A DNA stretch of 27,209 bases from a virus, in IMG/VR virus record IMGVR_UViG_3300013093_000219, positions 1-27,209 of that record; one strand, written 5' to 3'. This document shows, in pieces, positions 16,745 to 23,096 of this stretch. A program made the translations under genes and the position numbers. Under the pieces are notes generated by a model. The model made no database searches. It had not been told where the DNA came from and worked only from the letters and a program-made list of their open reading frames with translations. Positions within the stretch are counted from its first letter, which is position 1. The number at the start of each line of letters is the position of its first letter.

Positions 16745-17224
16745 TTATTTCATTCTTTCGTGCATAGCTTTTAACTGTTCATCTTCGCCAGTGTTTAAGT
16801 CCCTAGCATGAAACGCTAATATTCTAGGAAGATTCCAAGAAGATGCAACGTCGTAAGCATTCTGTGCTGCCTCTGGGTAGTTTTGGTTTAGGAGAGCTTT
16901 TCCTATATCATAAATTGGTTCGCCAAACATCGCTCCATGCAATAATGTTGTCCCTGCGTATTTTTTAATTGGTTCTGGAATTGCATTTTTAATTGTGTCC
17001 AGTATAGAGTCATTCACTGGCTTTGACGAAAGTACCGCACTACCGCCAGCAAAATGTTGGATCAACGGATGGTCGTGTGCTAAATGTTCTGTGTGCACGG
17101 GTTTGCCATTAATCATCAACTCCACCTTCATCTGTTCCGGAGAGACAGATCGTCCCTCAGCGTAGCTTGGTAAGCCAGCCTGTTGCATGAGCATCTCTTG
17201 TGGTGTCTTAATTGGGTTTATCAT
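16745..17224 (-). CDS. Unknown protein between terL and portal, predicted leaderless mRNA
   Basis: I do not recognise this 159-aa protein. It has an N-terminal region with KVELMINGKPVHTEHLAHDHP near residues 33-53, then GGSAVLSSKPVNDS, and a helical half with LHGAMFGEPIYDIGKALLNQ near 94-113. I chose the ATG at 17224 rather than an in-frame TTG at 17242, because the intervening bases are the late-promoter motif D. The ATG lies 5 nt after TGCATTAATA. GGATT is at best a weak ribosome-binding site. It ends 3 nt before the portal start. Confidence 0.6.
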   Translation of the reverse strand: MINPIKTPQEMLMQQAGLPSYAEGRSVSPEQMKVELMINGKPVHTEHLAHDHPLIQHFAGGSAVLSSKPVNDSILDTIKNAIPEPIKKYAGTTLLHGAMFGEPIYDIGKALLNQNYPEAAQNAYDVASSWNLPRILAFHARDLNTGEDEQLKAMHERMK

Positions 17225-17229
17225 AATCC

Positions 17230-17260
17230 TATTAATGCACAAATAGTTTAAATTACGCCC
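17230..17260 (-). promoter_or_regulatory. Putative late promoter D (GGGCG-N16-TGCATTAATA)
   Basis: This is a perfect bipartite motif on the minus strand. Its upstream box abuts the terL stop codon. The predicted +1 is the A of the ATG at 17224. It would drive the 159-aa gene, portal and 74-aa gene. Confidence 0.75.
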
Positions 17261-18705
17261 TACTGAGCGTACGGGTTAGAAAACTTTCTATTTAACTGGT
17301 CGTCAATGTACGAGTAGTCCCTAGCCGGCAGTGGGTCTAGCTGGATCCATCCGGAGTCCCTAAGAACTCGTAGCGCCTGTGTAAGTGAGTCTACGTAGTC
17401 ATCGTGACCCTTAGCTTCTGGGAACGAACACACCTGCCTAATGAACCGTTTGGCCCAGTTAGCAAACTCGCCCTTTTGAGTTGGCTCCTCTGGCACAAAC
17501 ACCTTACCCTTGGCTACCAACGGTGCCACAATGTTTAGTCGCTGCACCTTGTCCGCGCGTCCGGGGTTGTACCCCCTTACCGGCAATCCAGAACCCTGCA
17601 GTTCTTGAATGAGTGATATACCTGCTGACTTATCTTCCATGAGGATAAGGTCGGCCTTTCGGCCCTTACCAAACTCATTATCAGCGCCGTAGACCACCTC
17701 CTTAAAGTCATTAATCACCTTACGCCTGAGCTCTGGGTACGCTAGGTGTGCGTCCCATGAGTCTAGCAAAATGATCGCGGTGCCGGCGTCTTCTTGTTCA
17801 AATACTCCCCAAACCGTACACGCTGTCGGATCGTTAACCGTCTTTTCGCTAGTAGCGGGATCGTATGACACGATCACGTATTCTAGCACCGGCGTTGGTT
17901 TTTTGGCTGGCCACATGCGAAAATGTTTACGCTTGATAATGCCTGACGACTCTGGATCCAGGATTTCTCCGTAGATCTCTTGCTTTCCAAGGTCTGACCC
18001 ATCGTAGGCTTCGAGCTGCTTAAAAAATGTTTCAGAGAGGTTGGCCTTGTTGTCGTACGATGACGCATTGGCCACGTACACGTCGCCACCAATCTTACCC
18101 TCGTTCAAGTCAACAATAATCTCTAACGGCTTGGGGGTGGTAGTAATAATCTGCTGTACGCGCTCAATACGGGGGTCTACAAGACGCAAAGTAAACTGCG
18201 CTTGATCGTAGGCATCATCTATGTATTCAAACGCAGCCAGCTCGTCAAACCACGCGCCGTGGTATTGTTTTCCCCGGTATCGTTCTGGCTCGGATCCAGG
18301 GATTCCCTGTATGAGTGAGCCGTTAATTAACGTGATCTCAAGCAGCGACTTGTTGTAGTCCCTAATGATTGACCTTGGTAATATGTTCAGTAGTCCCGAG
18401 TCTCCCTCAAAACACGTTGCGCGGATGTCGTTTGTTGTTGGTGCCGTTACCAGCCAACGGGTCTTGTCAAACTTCCAGGCACGTTCGCCAATCCAATGGG
18501 ACGCGGTCCATGTCTTACCCGCACCCCGTCCTGCCAACATGAGGAACGTATCGTACTCGTTGTCTTCCGGTTCGCGTTGGTGTGGCAGCACGGTCATTTG
18601 GAACTTAACCTGCCATATTGCTGCCTCTACCTCTGGCTTCGGTATGTCCTTGTACTGTTTTGCAAATTCGGCTAGAATTTTTTCTTGTGTTGCGTTTAAC
18701 GGCAT
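17260..18705 (-). CDS. terL: Terminase large subunit (DNA packaging ATPase-nuclease)
   Basis: The 481-aa protein is complete. The ATPase half has Walker A LAGRGAGKT at 57-65, Walker B AWFDE at 151-155 with the catalytic Glu, and coupling motif TTTP at 188-191. The RNase H-like nuclease half has Asp 282 in VSYDPA, an acidic residue in LMEDKSAG near 365, and GHDDYVDS near 445. It pumps DNA into the prohead and makes the headful or site-specific cut. The start overlaps the last codons of the intein-like gene by 10 nt, and its GAGGG ribosome-binding site lies inside that gene. No small terminase subunit was recognised nearby. Confidence 0.95.
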   Translation of the reverse strand: MPLNATQEKILAEFAKQYKDIPKPEVEAAIWQVKFQMTVLPHQREPEDNEYDTFLMLAGRGAGKTWTASHWIGERAWKFDKTRWLVTAPTTNDIRATCFEGDSGLLNILPRSIIRDYNKSLLEITLINGSLIQGIPGSEPERYRGKQYHGAWFDELAAFEYIDDAYDQAQFTLRLVDPRIERVQQIITTTPKPLEIIVDLNEGKIGGDVYVANASSYDNKANLSETFFKQLEAYDGSDLGKQEIYGEILDPESSGIIKRKHFRMWPAKKPTPVLEYVIVSYDPATSEKTVNDPTACTVWGVFEQEDAGTAIILLDSWDAHLAYPELRRKVINDFKEVVYGADNEFGKGRKADLILMEDKSAGISLIQELQGSGLPVRGYNPGRADKVQRLNIVAPLVAKGKVFVPEEPTQKGEFANWAKRFIRQVCSFPEAKGHDDYVDSLTQALRVLRDSGWIQLDPLPARDYSYIDDQLNRKFSNPYAQ

Positions 18706-19685
18706 GTTATAAATCCCTCATTCACTAAAAACGAGCCGTCCGGCCCATCGGTTTCAATGTGTACACATTGTTGTGTTGCGATATTTTCTATTTCTGTGAT
18801 GTACCTACGCGTTTGGTGAATACGAATCGGTGGCGACTCTTGGTTCTCGCACAGTTTGTAACGACTCTTAAAACTTAGTGTGTAGTATTTTATGTAGTCC
18901 CTATAATGCAGCGACGTCTTGCAACCAATTGACTCAACCAGCGACTGTATCTGCCTAATCTCGTTCCAATTGGTGCTGGCTATCCTAAAATGGTCGCGTG
19001 GCTTCTTGTATTGGTTTATTTTTGCGTTAATTATGCCACTTAGTAACTCAATTCGCTGTTCTTCGCTGGCTAGTAGGTAATTGTTTGGTATTTGGTTTGG
19101 TATAAAGGGTATTAATTGCGACTCTATCGTTGGATACACGCTAAAAATGGTTGCTCGGCCTTTTCTTTTGACTGTTTTTGTAATTTCGTAGCCATGATCT
19201 TTGAATTTTTGTATTACTTCTTTGTAGTTTAAGTCTTTTACGGAAAAAATATTAGCTCGCAACCTATTCTTGAACCAGAATCCAAAGATAAACGGTGGTA
19301 CCGGTAGGTCTTGGTGTGGAAATTTAAGCGGTTTACACGTTGGAATAGAGAAAAATAATTTATTTCCTTTATACTTCAATGGTTTATTGATTAATTCTGA
19401 CAACGCCGACAGTACAAGTGGGCGTTTGAACTCACGCTTGCCCTTGTGCTCGAGTGCACGGATTCTGTACTTAGGTGTTTCCAGTAAAAAATTAAGCGCG
19501 CCGTTGCCGCTGATAGTCATCAGGTCACTTAGGTGCACCTTGTAGCAGTTTGACTCAAAATGCTGAACCAATATTACCCTAACCGGGTTACCGTTTTGGT
19601 CAAACACATAGTCTCCTACCTCTACCTTATCTGCACGCTTCCAATAATCAAGCGTTAGTATCTTTTCGTTCGCTGTAATTGCCAT
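18696..19685 (-). CDS. Free-standing intein-like Hint/LAGLIDADG protein, likely inactive for splicing
   Basis: The 329-aa gene has its own ATG and stop. The N-terminus AITANEKILT followed by ADKVEVGDYVFDQNGNPVRV (18-37) is intein block A, with Ala at the position of the splicing Cys1. CYKVHLSDLMTISGNGALNF (47-66) fits block B without its usual His. FIFGFWFKN (132-140) and LLSGIINAK (214-222) fit two LAGLIDADG helices with the catalytic Asp replaced by Asn and Lys. VHIETDGPDGSFLVNEGFIT (308-327) fits blocks F and G, but the closing His-Asn is Cys-Arg, followed by the stop. Upstream the frame is closed by TAG four codons before the ATG. It overlaps the 100-aa gene by 38 nt and terL by 10 nt. 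Motif alignment is by eye. Confidence 0.75.
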   Translation of the reverse strand: MAITANEKILTLDYWKRADKVEVGDYVFDQNGNPVRVILVQHFESNCYKVHLSDLMTISGNGALNFLLETPKYRIRALEHKGKREFKRPLVLSALSELINKPLKYKGNKLFFSIPTCKPLKFPHQDLPVPPFIFGFWFKNRLRANIFSVKDLNYKEVIQKFKDHGYEITKTVKRKGRATIFSVYPTIESQLIPFIPNQIPNNYLLASEEQRIELLSGIINAKINQYKKPRDHFRIASTNWNEIRQIQSLVESIGCKTSLHYRDYIKYYTLSFKSRYKLCENQESPPIRIHQTRRYITEIENIATQQCVHIETDGPDGSFLVNEGFITCR

Positions 19686-19950
19686 GTATATTTTCTAAGA
19701 CCCAAAAATCTAGGAAACGCCCTAACGGCGTTCTAATCTTATTTTGAATTGAGTTGGGTAGGCGCCGCACGTCCATGAATGAATTGACGGCCATTCTAAA
19801 CTTAATGTACGCCAGGGTATCTTTGTCAAACAATTCGGCTGGTGCGTCTACTGTGTAGAAATGGTACGCAGTACAAACAATAACCTGAAATCCCGAGACT
19901 TCTTGTTGTGGGCTTTCCAGTACCCCTTTGATTTGATATGCATATTTCAT
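19648..19950 (-). CDS. First gene of late unit E, unknown function, predicted leaderless mRNA
   Basis: I do not recognise this 100-aa protein. It begins MKYAYQIKGVLESP and contains FQVIVCTAYHFYTVDAPAEL and an Arg-rich helix-like LPNSIQNKIRTPLGRFLDFW. I placed the start at the ATG at 19950, because the two in-frame upstream candidates lie inside promoter motif E. No Shine-Dalgarno sequence is visible; the ATG is 5 nt after TGTATTAATA. It sits where many phages keep a small terminase subunit, but I see no helix-turn-helix evidence. Its 3' end overlaps the Hint-like gene by 38 nt. Confidence 0.6.
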   Translation of the reverse strand: MKYAYQIKGVLESPQQEVSGFQVIVCTAYHFYTVDAPAELFDKDTLAYIKFRMAVNSFMDVRRLPNSIQNKIRTPLGRFLDFWVLENIHGNYSERKDTNA

Positions 19951-19955
19951 GTCCA

Positions 19956-19986
19956 TATTAATACACACATTTTAAAAATACCGCCA
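19956..19986 (-). promoter_or_regulatory. Putative late promoter E (TGGCG-N16-TGTATTAATA)
   Basis: This is the bipartite motif with one change in each box. The predicted +1 is the A of the ATG at 19950. It is the rightmost leftward promoter, at the edge of the control region, and would drive the 100-aa gene, the Hint-like gene and terL. Confidence 0.65.
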
Positions 19987-19996
19987 TTATTTTTGC

Positions 19997-20130
19997 ATTT
20001 GTACCAGTAGTACTAGTAGCGCGGCGTTTTTGACCCTCCCTACTATTTATTTATTTTTTTTAAAAAAAATAATAAAAAATAATAAAAGAGGGGTACTACT
20101 AGTACTACCCAAACACAAATCAAGGACTTA
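19997..20130. repeat. AT-rich palindromic element, copy 1 (134 bp)
   Basis: It opens with ATTTGTACCAGTAGTAC and ends with a 35-bp segment (20096-20130) identical to that of copy 2 at 26051-26184; both copies are 134 bp. Perfect 13-bp inverted arms GTAGTACTAGTAG (20007-20019) and CTACTAGTACTAC (20096-20108) enclose CCCTC/GAGGG arms and a T-rich / A-rich core. The whole can fold into one long hairpin on either strand. The two copies are direct repeats 6054 bp apart. Confidence 0.8.
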
Positions 20131-20137
20131 CAGCAAT

Positions 20138-20163
20138 GTGTTGTTTTTATACAACACTTTTTT
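20138..20163 (+). terminator. Terminator-like hairpin
   Basis: Arms GTGTTGT and ACAACAC (7 bp, 6-nt loop) are followed by six T. It lies just right of element copy 1. No gene obviously needs it in this orientation, so it may end a short RNA that crosses the element. Confidence 0.5.
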
Positions 20164-20211
20164 AATAATTTTTGCAAAAAAAAATTTTTAACTGGAAAAA
20201 TATAGGAACTG

Positions 20212-20287
20212 GTGGCCTGTGGGGCCCCCGGGCGGCCGGGCTGCCACGGGACCCAAACTGGGGTGTGTGGTATAAAAACAACACCCC
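20212..20287. other. GC-rich block with nested hairpins
   Basis: Positions 20212-20247 are almost all G and C, bounded by GTGGC/GCCAC arms, with CCCGG/CCGGG inside. A second hairpin follows, with arms GGGGTGT (20260-20266) and ACACCCC (20281-20287). It contrasts with the A/T tract 40 nt to the left. No function can be assigned. Confidence 0.4.
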
Positions 20288-20405
20288 ATACAGGCAAAGG
20301 AGGGTATTGATAGTAAGTGCTTACATAGGCTAGGCGCCCTCCCTTACCTAGCCGTGCACCAACTTGGTGCATTAAGTAAGTTAGTACTCACTGGGGCGGT
20401 CTATG

Positions 20406-20427
20406 TATGTTAGTGTGTACTAACATA
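20406..20427. promoter_or_regulatory. Palindromic operator-like dyad, copy 1
   Basis: Perfect 9-bp arms TATGTTAGT and ACTAACATA are separated by GTGT. An identical copy lies at 20502-20523, 96 bp away, and both are followed by GCAT. Size and symmetry fit a dimeric repressor or replication-initiator site. Confidence 0.65.
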
Positions 20428-20447
20428 GCATGACGTGACTCTGTCCC

Positions 20448-20466
20448 CTAGCAAGAACCGTGCCAG
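20448..20466 (+). repeat. Iteron copy 1
   Basis: First of three copies of CTAGCAAGAAYCGTGCCAG; this one has C at the variable base. Confidence 0.65.
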
Positions 20467-20501
20467 CCTGCCCTGCCTGCCCAGTCTGTCCCCATTGCCA
20501 G

Positions 20502-20523
20502 TATGTTAGTGTGTACTAACATA
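20502..20523. promoter_or_regulatory. Palindromic operator-like dyad, copy 2
   Basis: Identical to the dyad at 20406-20427. It lies 10 nt left of the second iteron. Confidence 0.65.
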
Positions 20524-20533
20524 GCATTAACGT

Positions 20534-20552
20534 CTAGCAAGAATCGTGCCAG
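20534..20552 (+). repeat. Iteron copy 2
   Basis: CTAGCAAGAATCGTGCCAG. Identity with copy 3 extends five bases further (TTTGG). It lies 86 bp after copy 1. Confidence 0.65.
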
Positions 20553-20574
20553 TTTGGGTTGGCACACTTGTTGC

Positions 20575-20593
20575 CTAGCAAGAATCGTGCCAG
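20575..20593 (+). repeat. Iteron copy 3
   Basis: CTAGCAAGAATCGTGCCAG, 41 bp after copy 2. A GGCAC ahead of it can pair with GTGCC inside it. Confidence 0.65.
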
Positions 20594-20612
20594 TTTGGCG
20601 GGCGCGTCTGAA

Positions 20613-20627
20613 TGAGAATGATTATCA
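20613..20627. promoter_or_regulatory. Fur-box-like palindrome
   Basis: TGAGAAT-G-ATTATCA differs from the classical 7-1-7 Fur site (TGATAAT-N-ATTATCA) at one of 14 defined bases. It lies 20 nt after the third iteron, in the control region upstream of the rightward operon. If functional, a host Fur protein would link this region to iron status. Chance cannot be excluded. Confidence 0.45.
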
Positions 20628-21008
20628 TTACGCCTCGTTGCACAATGTGGTATGCGTGCGCGAGAGATGATGTGGGGTGGACGCCTAATAACTAAACAGA
20701 CAGCATCCCACAATTACCCACCATATCCCACCCGTTGTACGGTCACAACATAGCGATTAAACGCAATTAGAGGCCCCTACAAGCCGTTTTATTGCAGTCT
20801 GATACCCTAGCACCAGCCAACATGAGATCGTTGATCCTAGCGATGCCCCACCCTGCGAGCCTTATATTTATTATGTGCTGTTAGGGCGGATCAGGTTCAT
20901 TGTTTGTATGCCTTCCGCATTATGAGATAGTTCAATTATTTGTTGTTTATTAGGGTTTACCCCAATGACAACAGCGTTGCGATCTGTCAAAGTAGAGTCA
21001 TTGGAAGG

Positions 21009-21025
21009 GCGGTGCTAATCACCGC
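21009..21025 (+). other. Leader hairpin 1 ahead of rightward operon
   Basis: Arms GCGGTG and CACCGC surround a 5-nt loop, about 180 nt before the first rightward gene. There is no U-run. It may be a leader structure or a protein site. Confidence 0.35.
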
Positions 21026-21139
21026 AAGTGCAGAGTAAGGCAGTAGTTGACATAACCCAACGAACAAGCCAAGTACCGCGACACTATAAATCACGGCAAA
21101 CCTAGCGGATAGATCACACGTTAGATGACCTAAAGGGTA

Positions 21140-21158
21140 TAGCAGTTCTTTACTGCTA
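21140..21158 (+). other. Leader hairpin 2 ahead of rightward operon
   Basis: Perfect arms TAGCAGT and ACTGCTA surround a 5-nt loop (TCTTT), ending 46 nt before the first rightward ATG. It is probably within the 5' leader of the early transcript. Confidence 0.4.
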
Positions 21159-21204
21159 CTGACGAGCGCACAAGCGCGAAACCCTAACATAAAGGATACA
21201 CACT

Positions 21205-21495
21205 ATGACAACAGCAACACTATCTAAGCCTGACTTTTCGTTGACCTTTTTGACTAAAGGCAAAGTAATTAACGCGTCATTGATGCCAGTAGTGATGGAC
21301 GAACACGGTATGGAGTTCACATACGATGCGCCTGACGGTACCAATTACTCTATTCACATGGACAGAAACGGTAGGTTCTGCGCCGAGCGCTTTGAGTTTG
21401 TAGAAGATGTGGGATACGAGGTCGTTGAGGGATACAACCACAACGAAGCTAAGAAAATAGCACTTGAGGCAGGCATCATCAAGATGCGTAAGTAA
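21205..21495 (+). CDS. First gene of rightward operon, unknown function
   Basis: The 96-aa protein has AAAGGA 10 nt before the ATG, the best ribosome-binding site in this arm. The sequence has a beta-rich middle (MEFTYDAPDGTNYSIHMDRNGRF) and a helical, basic end. I do not recognise it. First position in an early operon suggests a host-takeover or regulatory role, which is inference only. Confidence 0.65.
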   Translation: MTTATLSKPDFSLTFLTKGKVINASLMPVVMDEHGMEFTYDAPDGTNYSIHMDRNGRFCAERFEFVEDVGYEVVEGYNHNEAKKIALEAGIIKMRK

Positions 21496-21568
21496 GGGTT
21501 TTCCCTAGTTCACACGCCCAACCTAAGTGACGACAATAGATACATCAACACAACACAGGAACATTAAA

Positions 21569-21904
21569 ATGAAACCATTAAACGAATCACAACTGGACGC
21601 ATTGGACGCTTTTGTTAGACACATGGTGTCAGTCAACGACACCAACGGCGCGCTGTACGACTTCGCAGAGCGCGCCATCCGCACCGACGGGGGTGTGTAT
21701 TGGAACTGCAAGTTAAGAGGCGCTAAAGACCTGTACGCCCGTGCTGTGGCATTTTACAAGTCACGGGAAAACGACCTCAAAAACCGTGCAAGGATTGTGT
21801 CCGTGACGCCAACGCCAACGGACTTGACGATCAGCGCCAACATCCAGCTTGGACTAATGCAAGATTACAGCCAGTCACAGCAACGTGGCTGGTCAACCAA
21901 TTAA
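21569..21904 (+). CDS. Unknown small protein
   Basis: I start at the ATG at 21569 with AGGAA 8 nt upstream; an in-frame GTG at 21527 has no ribosome-binding site. The 111-aa product is mostly helical (LDALDAFVRHMVSVND, then YDFAERAIRTDGGVYWN and KDLYARAVAFYKSRE) with a polar C-terminus. Family unknown to me. Confidence 0.6.
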   Translation: MKPLNESQLDALDAFVRHMVSVNDTNGALYDFAERAIRTDGGVYWNCKLRGAKDLYARAVAFYKSRENDLKNRARIVSVTPTPTDLTISANIQLGLMQDYSQSQQRGWSTN

Positions 21905-21915
21905 TAGGAGGCTTT

Positions 21916-22050
21916 ATGTTTTATATCATGTTAGGCAGTTCAATAGTCGCACGGTTTTACAACGAGTCACAGGCGCAGTTATACCTCGCAGGTATCAGCG
22001 CCGACGAGTTGGCAGTTTGGGACTATCGCATCGCAGTTCAACCATATTAA
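21916..22050 (+). CDS. Short 44-aa protein
   Basis: The frame starts MFYIMLGSSIVARFYNESQ and ends AVQPY. TAGGAGG 5 nt before the ATG is a near-perfect ribosome-binding site, the main reason to accept so short a gene. The pattern 'residue run, then SxxQAQLY' looks like the many phage peptides with a compact alpha-beta fold. Function unknown. Confidence 0.55.
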   Translation: MFYIMLGSSIVARFYNESQAQLYLAGISADELAVWDYRIAVQPY

Positions 22051-22066
22051 TAAAGGGGTATTAATT

Positions 22067-22291
22067 ATGACAACAGAATACATTAAAATTAGTAGAGGTA
22101 CCATGATTTACCACCTAACAGGATCAATGTTTGATTCAATGATGCAAGATGATGTTTACATGGAATCTATCATTTTTGACGGTTTTAAGGGGTTTAATAA
22201 CTACACAGATGATGAACTAATCCAAGAGTATAGGGACTACATTAGCGAAGACCCTACACATCCATTAACAATTGAATTAATAGAGGAGTAG
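22067..22291 (+). CDS. Unknown small acidic protein
   Basis: The 74-aa product has TTDDELIQEY-type acidic helices (reading NYTDDELIQEYRDYISED). AAAGGGG precedes the ATG at 8 nt. It is co-directional and closely spaced with its neighbours. No recognised family. Confidence 0.6.
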   Translation: MTTEYIKISRGTMIYHLTGSMFDSMMQDDVYMESIIFDGFKGFNNYTDDELIQEYRDYISEDPTHPLTIELIEE

Positions 22292-22295
22292 CACC

Positions 22296-22457
22296 ATGCA
22301 AAACAACATTATTATTAAAGTAAAAAACCATGAGACTGACGAAATTTTTAATATCGTTGGGCTAGACAACTTCATTAATTTTTTAAACGACAACGATGAC
22401 ATTTTTACTTTTAGTTTAAATAAAATTGATCCAACAACTAACAAAATGGAGTATTAA
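22296..22457 (+). CDS. Short 53-aa protein
   Basis: It reads MQNNIIIKVKNHETDEIF and then NFINFLNDNDDIFTFSL. GAGGAG lies 8 nt before the ATG, overlapping the end of the previous gene. Beta-strand then helix, acidic. Unknown. Confidence 0.55.
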   Translation: MQNNIIIKVKNHETDEIFNIVGLDNFINFLNDNDDIFTFSLNKIDPTTNKMEY

Positions 22458-22459
22458 TT

Positions 22460-22627
22460 ATGGATAAAGATTTTTATTTAGGGTCCATTCGCATATCAGT
22501 ATTCGATCCGCAAACCAATACCGAGATTGCGAATTTATCGAGTGCTGATTTGGAAGACGATACAGTACACCTTATTATGGAAGATGTGGCGAGGTTTTTA
22601 AATTCAAGGGAGACAAGTAATGATTGA
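22460..22627 (+). CDS. Short 55-aa protein
   Basis: MDKDFYLGSIRISVFDP opens a short strand, followed by an acidic helical end (LEDDTVHLIMEDVARFLNS). It starts 2 nt after the previous stop and overlaps the next start by 8 nt, which supports coupled translation. No clear ribosome-binding site. Unknown. Confidence 0.5.
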   Translation: MDKDFYLGSIRISVFDPQTNTEIANLSSADLEDDTVHLIMEDVARFLNSRETSND

Positions 22628-22880
22628 GATTAATTACGAAAAACGCAAGCCAAGCCGTGCTGTTATCATGCGCACCATCGGTGAGTACCTAAAACACGGA
22701 CACACGGACTTTGATATCAGTTGGGGTGAGAATGGTATTGAGTTGAAGTACGAGCCAACGCAAGAGATTTGGTACGGGTGGGGGTGGATCAAGGACATAG
22801 GTGGTGCGGACATAGCAGACGAGTTAACCGCCATCCGCAAAAAAGCACGCAACCAATTACTTAATTTATGGAACAGTTAA
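22620..22880 (+). CDS. Unknown small protein, Trp-rich
   Basis: The 86-aa protein has a basic N-terminus and the aromatic stretch EIWYGWGWIKDIGG. GGGAG precedes the ATG inside the previous gene. Four Trp in 86 residues is high. I do not recognise it. Confidence 0.6.
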   Translation: MIEINYEKRKPSRAVIMRTIGEYLKHGHTDFDISWGENGIELKYEPTQEIWYGWGWIKDIGGADIADELTAIRKKARNQLLNLWNS

Positions 22881-22881
22881 T

Positions 22882-23091
22882 ATGACAAAGCACGAATACT
22901 TAATCCAATACAAAGACGCACCAAAATGGGAGTTGACACGCATGAAAAGTGGAATCAAAATGAACTTTAAATACCTAGTTGTATACCTTGATGAATCGGG
23001 TGATCAAACAAGTGTGCCGTTTTATTACTTAAAGTGGGCAAAGAAGTTTGCAAAATTAGTAGATGGTTTAATAATCAATTTAAAGGGGTAA
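22882..23091 (+). CDS. Unknown small basic protein
   Basis: The 69-aa, Lys-rich protein (TKHEYLIQYKDAPKWE, then KYLVVYLDESGDQTSVPFYYLKW) has an alpha-beta pattern. It starts 1 nt after the previous stop with no strong ribosome-binding site, so translation is probably coupled. Unknown. Confidence 0.55.
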   Translation: MTKHEYLIQYKDAPKWELTRMKSGIKMNFKYLVVYLDESGDQTSVPFYYLKWAKKFAKLVDGLIINLKG

Positions 23092-23096
23092 CAACA

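Larger units (their letters stand above)
19987..21204. other. Non-coding control region between divergent late and early arms
   Basis: About 1.2 kb contains no open frame with start, ribosome-binding site and sensible composition on either strand. It separates leftward late genes from rightward small genes. It holds the first AT-rich repeat element, a terminator-like hairpin, a GC-rich block, two identical dyads, three iterons, a Fur-like box and several leader hairpins. Composition switches sharply, with a homopolymer A/T tract next to a G/C block. A role as early-promoter region and possibly replication origin is inferred from this repeat density. Confidence 0.6.

Noticed and set aside
17260-18705. 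Intein inside TerL.
   Set aside because: Walker A, Walker B, TTTP and nuclease motifs are uninterrupted and the length is normal, so the intein-like gene is separate.
20043-20372. 109-aa minus-strand frame, and a similar 85-aa one at 26034-26291, sharing SLICVWVVLV.
   Set aside because: The similarity is the duplicated AT-rich element read on the reverse strand. No ribosome-binding site, homopolymer Lys/Phe composition.
20884-20914. Plus-strand GGGCG followed at 16 nt by TGTATGCCTT.
   Set aside because: Spacing matches the late promoter and TG-AT is present, but the ATTAATA core is missing. Similar near-matches start at 20394 and 21007; all look like chance.
20966-21019. Short frame MTTALRSVKVESLEGRC ahead of the first early gene.
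   Set aside because: Only 17 codons with no ribosome-binding site. A leader peptide is possible but not supported.
21047-21090. TTGACA and TATAAA as an early sigma-70 promoter.
   Set aside because: They are about 32 nt apart, not 16-18, and neither has a suitable partner.
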